Source of the DNA: Clostridia bacterium
GTDB lineage: Bacteria > Bacillota > Clostridia > Christensenellales > Maliibacteriaceae
Assembly: GCA_017935825.1 (NCBI GenBank)
Contig: JAGBGW010000001.1
Coordinates: forward strand, 1-10,714
DNA length: 10,714 nucleotides
Direction: 5' to 3'
Of the stretch, positions 7,041 to 10,714 are shown piece by piece. A program made the translations under genes and the position numbers. How positions within the stretch are numbered: the stretch's first letter is position 1; each line of letters begins with the position of its first letter. The notes under the pieces were generated by a model. That model saw only the letters and a program-made list of their open reading frames with translations, was not told the DNA's origin and ran no database searches.

Positions 7041-7160
7041 GTCATCCTGAGCGGCACCGTCAGGCGAAGTCGAAGGATCTGTACAGTTTGATTTCCTGCT
7101 TGGCAAAGATAGAACCGTCGCTTTACAGATCCTTCGACGCGCTTCGCTTGCTCAGGATGA
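7041..7160. repeat. 120-bp imperfect inverted-repeat element
   Basis: The left arm starts with TCATCCTGAGC (7042-7052) and ends with TCGAAGGATCTGTACAG (about 7070-7086). The right arm, read on the other strand, starts with TCATCCTGAGC and contains TCGAAGGATCTGTAAAG. The ~40-nt arms enclose a non-repeated centre of about 34 bp. There is no room for a protein. TCATCCTGAGC / GAAGGATC is a recurrent intergenic palindrome motif that I have seen in several bacterial genomes, so this looks like a MITE- or REP-like dispersed repeat. No clear target-site duplication is visible. Confidence 0.7.
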
Positions 7161-7171
7161 AAATGCACTCA

Positions 7172-7537
7172 TTAGTATTCTTTCTTTTTCCCCCTCACCT
7201 TCGGTCGGGTCAGTTCAAAACTCTCCCGAATCATTCCTTCCAGCGTTTCCATGGGCACATCACGATCCACATAAACCGTGTTCCAGTGTGTTTTGTTCAG
7301 ATGATACCCGGGCAATACTGCCGCGTAGACCTGCCGCAAAAATTCCGCACGCAGGGGATCGCATTTCAGGTTCAGGCAAAGCCCGTTTCTTTCATATATA
7401 AATGCAAACGTCTTTTTGTTACCCACGTGGCGCACCAGTGTCCATGCCTCAGGGTCGGTGGGGTCCAGATCAAAGGGATAATCCTCATACACCGCGCCGT
7501 AGGACAGGCACAAATCGATCAATTCCCGTCGTGTCAC
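7172..7537 (-). CDS. MmcQ/YjbR family protein
   Basis: Encodes 121 aa if it starts at the GTG at 7537, or 123 aa from the ATG at 7543. The sequence shows the full MmcQ/YjbR pattern: TRRELIDLCLSYGAVYEDYPF at the start, a central beta region (FAFIYERNGLCLNLKCDP), HLNKTHWNTVYVD, and the closing helix PMETLEGMIRESFELTR. The family has a CyaY-like/double-wing fold. It is often labelled DNA-binding, but no biochemical role is firmly known. GTG is preferred because AGAGGTGA sits 5 nt before it, whereas the same site overlaps the ATG; the family's proteins also usually begin at MTR. The gene is monocistronic, convergent with the kinase gene and divergent from the ABC-F gene. The inverted-repeat element lies 11 bp after its stop. 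Confidence 0.85.
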   Translation of the reverse strand: MTRRELIDLCLSYGAVYEDYPFDLDPTDPEAWTLVRHVGNKKTFAFIYERNGLCLNLKCDPLRAEFLRQVYAAVLPGYHLNKTHWNTVYVDRDVPMETLEGMIRESFELTRPKVRGKKKEY

Positions 7538-7558
7538 GCACATCACCTCTTTTCTTAC

Positions 7559-7564
7559 AGTATA
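7559..7564 (-). promoter_or_regulatory. -10 box of the MmcQ-type gene
   Basis: TATACT on the minus strand lies about 20 nt upstream of the start codon. I see no good -35 at the right distance. It faces the ABC-F promoter, whose -35 box begins 14 bp away, so the two polymerases would compete for this short region. Confidence 0.35.
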
Positions 7565-7577
7565 CACCGCAATTTCT

Positions 7578-7606
7578 TTGCGTTCTACCCCATTCTTTGG
7601 TACAAT
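7578..7606 (+). promoter_or_regulatory. Promoter of the ABC-F gene
   Basis: TTGCGT (7578-7583) and TACAAT (7601-7606) are 17 nt apart, and TGG just before the -10 gives an extended -10. Transcription would start near 7613, about 28 nt before the ATG. A canonical AAGGAG (7628-7633) lies 7 nt before the start codon. Confidence 0.65.
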
Positions 7607-7640
7607 ATAGGCTGTAATTTCACGCACAAGGAGCAAGATC

Positions 7641-9557
7641 ATGCAGGTTCTGCACGCACAAAAAATAAATTTGAGTTTCGGCACGCTGGACGTTTTGAAC
7701 GGCGCGGATCTGTCGGTGGAATCCGGCACCCGCATCGGTCTTGTGGGCCGCAATGGTGCAGGCAAATCCACCCTCCTGCGCGTGATGACGGGTGAATACG
7801 CGCCCGATTCGGGTCAGGTGGTCATCCCCCGCGGTGTGCGGGTGGGCTATCTGGAGCAGATCGTCGCTCCTGCAGGGGAAGGCACGGTTTGGGAACAGCT
7901 TCTTGAGGTGTTCCGCCCCGTATTCGCCATGGAAAATGAGCTGCGTGAGTTGGAAGTGCGCATGGGCACCGCACAGGGTGCAGAGTTTGAGCGCATTGCA
8001 TCCCGTTACGACATGCTCTCCCGCCAATTTGAAGATGCAGGCGGCTATGCTTACAAGAGCCGTATGCAGGGAACACTGGTGGGACTTGGTTTCACCCCCG
8101 ATCAGTACGACCAGCAGGCATCCACCCTGTCGGGTGGTCAGCAGGCGCGCCTTGCCCTGGCAAGATTGCTGCTTTCTTCCCCCGATCTGCTGCTGCTGGA
8201 CGAGCCCACCAACCATCTGGACCTTGCCGCCGTACAGTGGCTGGAGGATTTCCTTCGCGCATTCCCCGGCGCCATCGTCATCGTATCCCACGACCGCTAT
8301 TTCCTCGATGCCCTTTGCGGCAGTATCGCAGAGGTGTCGGGCGGCACCATCACCCGTTATGAGGGCAATTACACCTCCTATCTGGAACAGCGCAAAACAC
8401 GTCGTGCCCAGCAGGAGAAGGCATATCAGCTGCAGCAGGCGGAGATTCGCCGTCAGGAAGAGATCATCGAGCGGCTGAAGAGCTACAACCGCGAAAAGAG
8501 CCTGAAGCGCGCCCGAAGCCGTGAGAAGGTGCTGGATAAAGTGGAGCTTCTGGATCGTCCCGATGCGGATAACGAGCTGGTCTTTCGCTTTCAGGCGGAT
8601 GTGGTCAGCGGCAATGATGTGCTGATGGCAGAAGGTCTGACCAAGGGCTTTGGCGGTGCTCCGCTGTTTTCCGATTTCAAACTGCATGTCCGTCAGGGCG
8701 AGCGCGTGGCGATCATTGGCCCCAACGGCTGCGGTAAATCTACATTGTTAAAGATTCTCTGCGGACGACTTGCTCCCGACCGTGGTTTTGTCCGTCGCGG
8801 CACCAATGTGGAGATGGGTTACTTCGATCAGCAGCAGGCGGAGCTTCTTTCCGACAACACGGTGCTGGAGGAAATTCACGACTGTTATCCCATGATGACT
8901 GCAGGGCAGCTGCGCAATGCGCTGGCTGTGTTCTACTTCCGTGGTGATGACGTGTTCAAAGATCTTTCCTCCCTGTCGGGCGGTGAAAAAGCACGTTTGT
9001 CTCTTTTGAAGCTGATGCTCCATCACGACAACACCCTTCTGTTGGACGAGCCCACCAACCATCTGGATTCCGACGTGCGCGAGGCACTGGAGTCTGCCAT
9101 GGAAGGCTTCGACGGCACGGTGGTGGCTGTCTCCCACGACCGCTATTTTATCAACCGCTTCGCCAACCGCATCCTTTGCTTCCAGGATGATGGCTCCGTC
9201 ATCGATGTGCCCGGCAATTACGACGATTATCTGGCATATCTGGATCGTCTGAAGAATCCCAACAAGGCGAACGAGGGCGAACCCACCAAGACCGCACTTC
9301 GCAAGCAGAACAAGCAGTCCCGCGAGGCCACCAAGCAGCGCCAGCAGGCACGCATCCGCACCGAAAATGCGGAAAAGGAAGTGCAGCGTCTGGAGCAGGA
9401 GATGGAAGAATGCGGCGCAAAGCTTTCCGACACCTCCCTTTCCCCCGATGAGATGATCGCAGAATCCACTCGTTACGCAGAGTTGGAAGAAGCCTTAATG
9501 CTGGCCATGGAAGAATGGGAACAAGCTGCAGAAGCATACGAAGAATTTAAGCAATAA
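7641..9557 (+). CDS. ABC-F family ATPase (YdiF type)
   Basis: Encodes 638 aa with two ABC ATPase domains on one chain and no membrane segment, as in ABC-F proteins. Domain 1 has Walker A GRNGAGKST (36-44), signature LSGGQ (163-167), Walker B with D187-E188 in DEPTNHLD, and switch histidine H217. A charged helical linker (about 245-300) joins the domains. Domain 2 has GPNGCGKST (Walker A, K366), LSGGE (from 445), D469-E470, and a second SHDRYF. A charged coiled coil (about 550-638) closes the protein. Overall order and length match Bacillus YdiF-like members. ABC-F proteins act on the ribosome, in translation regulation or in antibiotic target protection; nothing here points specifically to resistance. 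All catalytic residues are intact. It is monocistronic, with its own promoter and terminator. Confidence 0.95.
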   Translation: MQVLHAQKINLSFGTLDVLNGADLSVESGTRIGLVGRNGAGKSTLLRVMTGEYAPDSGQVVIPRGVRVGYLEQIVAPAGEGTVWEQLLEVFRPVFAMENELRELEVRMGTAQGAEFERIASRYDMLSRQFEDAGGYAYKSRMQGTLVGLGFTPDQYDQQASTLSGGQQARLALARLLLSSPDLLLLDEPTNHLDLAAVQWLEDFLRAFPGAIVIVSHDRYFLDALCGSIAEVSGGTITRYEGNYTSYLEQRKTRRAQQEKAYQLQQAEIRRQEEIIERLKSYNREKSLKRARSREKVLDKVELLDRPDADNELVFRFQADVVSGNDVLMAEGLTKGFGGAPLFSDFKLHVRQGERVAIIGPNGCGKSTLLKILCGRLAPDRGFVRRGTNVEMGYFDQQQAELLSDNTVLEEIHDCYPMMTAGQLRNALAVFYFRGDDVFKDLSSLSGGEKARLSLLKLMLHHDNTLLLDEPTNHLDSDVREALESAMEGFDGTVVAVSHDRYFINRFANRILCFQDDGSVIDVPGNYDDYLAYLDRLKNPNKANEGEPTKTALRKQNKQSREATKQRQQARIRTENAEKEVQRLEQEMEECGAKLSDTSLSPDEMIAESTRYAELEEALMLAMEEWEQAAEAYEEFKQ

Positions 9558-9563
9558 ATAACC

Positions 9564-9599
9564 AAAAGGACAGGCAACCAACCGATCGCCTGTCCTTTT
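9564..9599. terminator. Bidirectional terminator between ABC-F and lipoprotein genes
   Basis: Arms AAAAGGACAGGC (9564-9575) and GCCTGTCCTTTT (9588-9599) enclose a 12-nt loop. T runs follow on both strands. It begins 6 bp after the ABC-F stop and ends 1 bp before the stop of the convergent gene. Confidence 0.85.
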
Positions 9600-9600
9600 A

Positions 9601-10023
9601 CTATTGAAATTTTTGCAACAATACTACAAACTCTTTTTCTTCAAACATGCAATATCCGGATGCATTGATGTGACCATCAATGCAGGTATATCGCCCGTCA
9701 CTGTTTATAATTTCAAAATCACCATTTTCATAATTAATTCGAATTGCAGGTGTATAACATGCAATCCACTTCGGCGCACCCTTTGTTCTGTACCATGAAA
9801 TAGATTCCAAACATAAAGTGCATTCTTCTTGCTCAGATTCAGACAATTCTTTTACCACACGTATTGGCAAATGTCCAATATCCGATTCCTTTTCTTCAAA
9901 CATAACAAGTTGAATGGATTCAACTTCATCCAAATCATGTATATACGGATATGCTTCTTGTTTGCAAGCAAAAAAATTTACCATGGTTAGCAAGAAACAT
10001 ATACAAACAAACGCTTTTTTCAT
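9601..10023 (-). CDS. Small predicted secreted lipoprotein, function unknown
   Basis: Encodes 140 aa. MKK is followed by a hydrophobic stretch (4-18) and FFAC, giving a plausible lipoprotein cysteine at C20, though the lipobox is not ideal (F where L or V is usual at -3). The mature part is about 120 aa, polar, with beta-like segments such as AIRINYENGDFEIINSDGRY and an ECTLCLES (C-x-x-C) motif. I do not recognise a family. The gene is clearly more AT-rich than the kinase and ABC-F genes, which may reflect recent acquisition or relaxed codon selection. The ribosome binding site is weak (GTGAAG-like at about 8 nt). A plausible promoter lies upstream and a terminator immediately downstream. It sits alone between the ABC-F gene and the rRNA operon. 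Confidence 0.7.
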   Translation of the reverse strand: MKKAFVCICFLLTMVNFFACKQEAYPYIHDLDEVESIQLVMFEEKESDIGHLPIRVVKELSESEQEECTLCLESISWYRTKGAPKWIACYTPAIRINYENGDFEIINSDGRYTCIDGHINASGYCMFEEKEFVVLLQKFQ

Positions 10024-10066
10024 GTTTGCACTTCACTACTTTCAATCATAATCTTGCTCTGCTAAT

Positions 10067-10096
10067 ATCATATCATTCATCTCCATACTAATGCAA
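10067..10096 (-). promoter_or_regulatory. Probable promoter of the small lipoprotein gene
   Basis: On the minus strand TTGCAT (complement of 10091-10096) and TATGAT (complement of 10067-10072) are 18 nt apart. The start would be near 10060, about 37 nt before the ATG. Confidence 0.45.
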
Positions 10097-10102
10097 ATCA
10101 AT

Positions 10103-10131
10103 TGTAGGGGGCGGCGTCCTCGACGCCCCTA
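10103..10131. repeat. Short GC-rich palindromic intergenic repeat
   Basis: TGTAGGGG begins a 29-bp GC-rich block in an otherwise AT-rich gap. It folds as GGCGTC (10113-10118) / GACGCC (10122-10127) with a CTC loop, plus TAGG / CCTA outside a 4-nt bulge. It has no T tract, so it is not a terminator. It resembles the TGTAGGGGCGG-type repeats I recall as scattered between genes in Clostridia-like genomes. Confidence 0.5.
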
Positions 10132-10140
10132 TTCATTAGA

Positions 10141-10179
10141 AAACAAAAGAAAAAGAGCACTTCTTTCGAAATGCTCTTT
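10141..10179 (-). terminator. Terminator of the rRNA operon
   Basis: On the minus strand AAAGAGCATTTC-GAAA-GAAGTGCTCTTT forms a 12-bp stem with one G-T pair and a GAAA tetraloop. It is followed by a T-rich tract (complement of 10141-10151). It starts about 6 nt after the 5S end. Confidence 0.88.
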
Positions 10180-10185
10180 ATTAGA

Positions 10186-10302
10186 ATCCGGCAGCGACCT
10201 ATCCTCCCGGGCCGTCTCCAGCCAAGTACTTTCGGCGCGATGAGGCTTAACTTCTGTGTTCGGGATGGGAACAGGTGGATCCCTCATGCCATTGCCACCG
10301 GA
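10186..10302 (-). rRNA. rrf: 5S ribosomal RNA
   Basis: Read on the minus strand, the segment carries the conserved 5S blocks TCCCATCCCGAACACAGAAG and GTTAAGCC, then GTACTTGG and GGGAGGATAGG. The ends TCCGGTGGC and GCTGCCGGA pair into the expected 9-bp terminal stem, which fixes the boundaries to within a base or two. Length is about 117 nt, normal for bacteria. It is the last gene of the rRNA operon. Confidence 0.95.
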
Positions 10303-10419
10303 AATCTATTCGGATCTTGCAGATCCTCACAACCGCATAATACTTACAACTTCAAGCTTTCGCTTCAGGAACTTAACTCACCTTGGTTTGACCTACTTCT
10401 CTGAACCTTTCGATTCGTC
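10303..10419 (-). other. 23S-5S internal transcribed spacer
   Basis: About 117 nt without a tRNA. It contains a GGATCT-GCA-AGATCC hairpin (10312-10326) next to the 5S and a GAAA-capped small hairpin (10351-10371), possible processing or folding signals. Confidence 0.7.
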
Positions 10420-10714
10420 TCGATCAAGCCCTCGACATATTAGTATCGGTCAGCTTAATGCATTACCGCACTTACACCTCCGACCTATCAACCTCTTCGT
10501 CTCAAAGGTGTCTTACTCTTTTCAGATGGGATATCTAATCTTGAGGATGGTTTCTCACTTAGATGCTTTCAGCGATTCTCCTTTCCGTACTTGGCTACCC
10601 AGCCATGCCCCTGGCGGAACAACTGGTGCACCATCGGTACGTCCACACCGGTCCTCTCGTACTAGGTGCAGACCCTCTCAAATATCCTACGCCCACGATG
10701 GATAGGGACCGAAC
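10420..10714 (-). rRNA. rrl: 3' end of 23S ribosomal RNA (partial)
   Basis: Read on the minus strand this is the conserved 3' part of 23S rRNA. The sarcin-ricin loop AGTACGAGAGGACC is present (complement of 10650-10663). Domain VI blocks such as CATCTAAG and GAAACC follow, ending with ACTAATATGTCGAGGGCTTG. The 3' end is placed near 10420 by analogy and may be off by several bases. The 5' part lies beyond the right edge. Open frames on the plus strand here are antisense to rRNA and not genes. Confidence 0.95.

Noticed and set aside
7041..7160. The inverted repeat as a CRISPR or insertion sequence
   Set aside because: There is only one inverted pair with no regular direct repeats and spacers, and no transposase frame fits in 120 bp.
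7620..8687. A 355-codon open frame on the minus strand
   Set aside because: It is antisense to the first ATPase domain of the ABC-F gene, with a composition typical of reverse-strand shadows.
10256..10705. A 149-codon open frame on the plus strand
   Set aside because: It is antisense to 5S, the spacer and 23S rRNA; such frames are common false genes.

Overview
The window reads as the chromosome of a Gram-positive, low-to-mid GC Firmicute, most likely an anaerobic gut-type member of Clostridia. Supporting signs are strong AGGAGG-type Shine-Dalgarno sites, sigma-A-like promoters, compact intrinsic terminators, a VanW/PG_binding_4 envelope protein, a CvpA protein, a YdiF-type ABC-F ATPase, and the style of the 23S and 5S rRNA. 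The exact genus cannot be read from this sequence.

Layout. At the left edge a minus-strand gene begins and leaves the window; only its start codon, ribosome binding site and leader are visible. Diverging from it is a VanW-family membrane protein (282-2252, +) with its own promoter. It is closed by a bidirectional terminator shared with a convergent two-gene minus operon: a membrane-anchored, cysteine-rich probable beta-propeller protein (3044-4108), then a CvpA-family membrane protein (2309-3028). A divergent promoter region of about 200 bp separates that operon from a membrane GT2 glycosyltransferase (4308-5549, +). Next is an FGGY sugar kinase (5657-6973, +), whose promoter overlaps the glycosyltransferase terminator. 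After the kinase terminator lies a 120-bp imperfect inverted-repeat element (7041-7160), then a small MmcQ/YjbR-type protein (7172-7537, -). That gene diverges from the large ABC-F ATPase (7641-9557, +). A second bidirectional terminator separates the ABC-F gene from a small AT-rich predicted lipoprotein (9601-10023, -). A GC-rich palindromic repeat follows, and the right end is the 3' end of a ribosomal RNA operon on the minus strand: terminator, 5S rRNA, spacer without tRNA, and the last ~295 nt of 23S rRNA.

Function. The left half is envelope-oriented (VanW, CvpA, anchored propeller, GT2 transferase). The centre and right are housekeeping (sugar phosphorylation, ribosome-associated ABC-F ATPase, rRNA). 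Almost every gene has its own promoter and terminator, so the only convincing operons are the propeller-CvpA pair and the rRNA operon. I see no defence system, CRISPR array, prophage or transposase gene. The least explained items are the long acidic cytoplasmic extension of the VanW protein, the cysteine-rich propeller paired with an enlarged CvpA, the AT-rich lipoprotein beside the rRNA operon, and two intergenic palindromic repeats.
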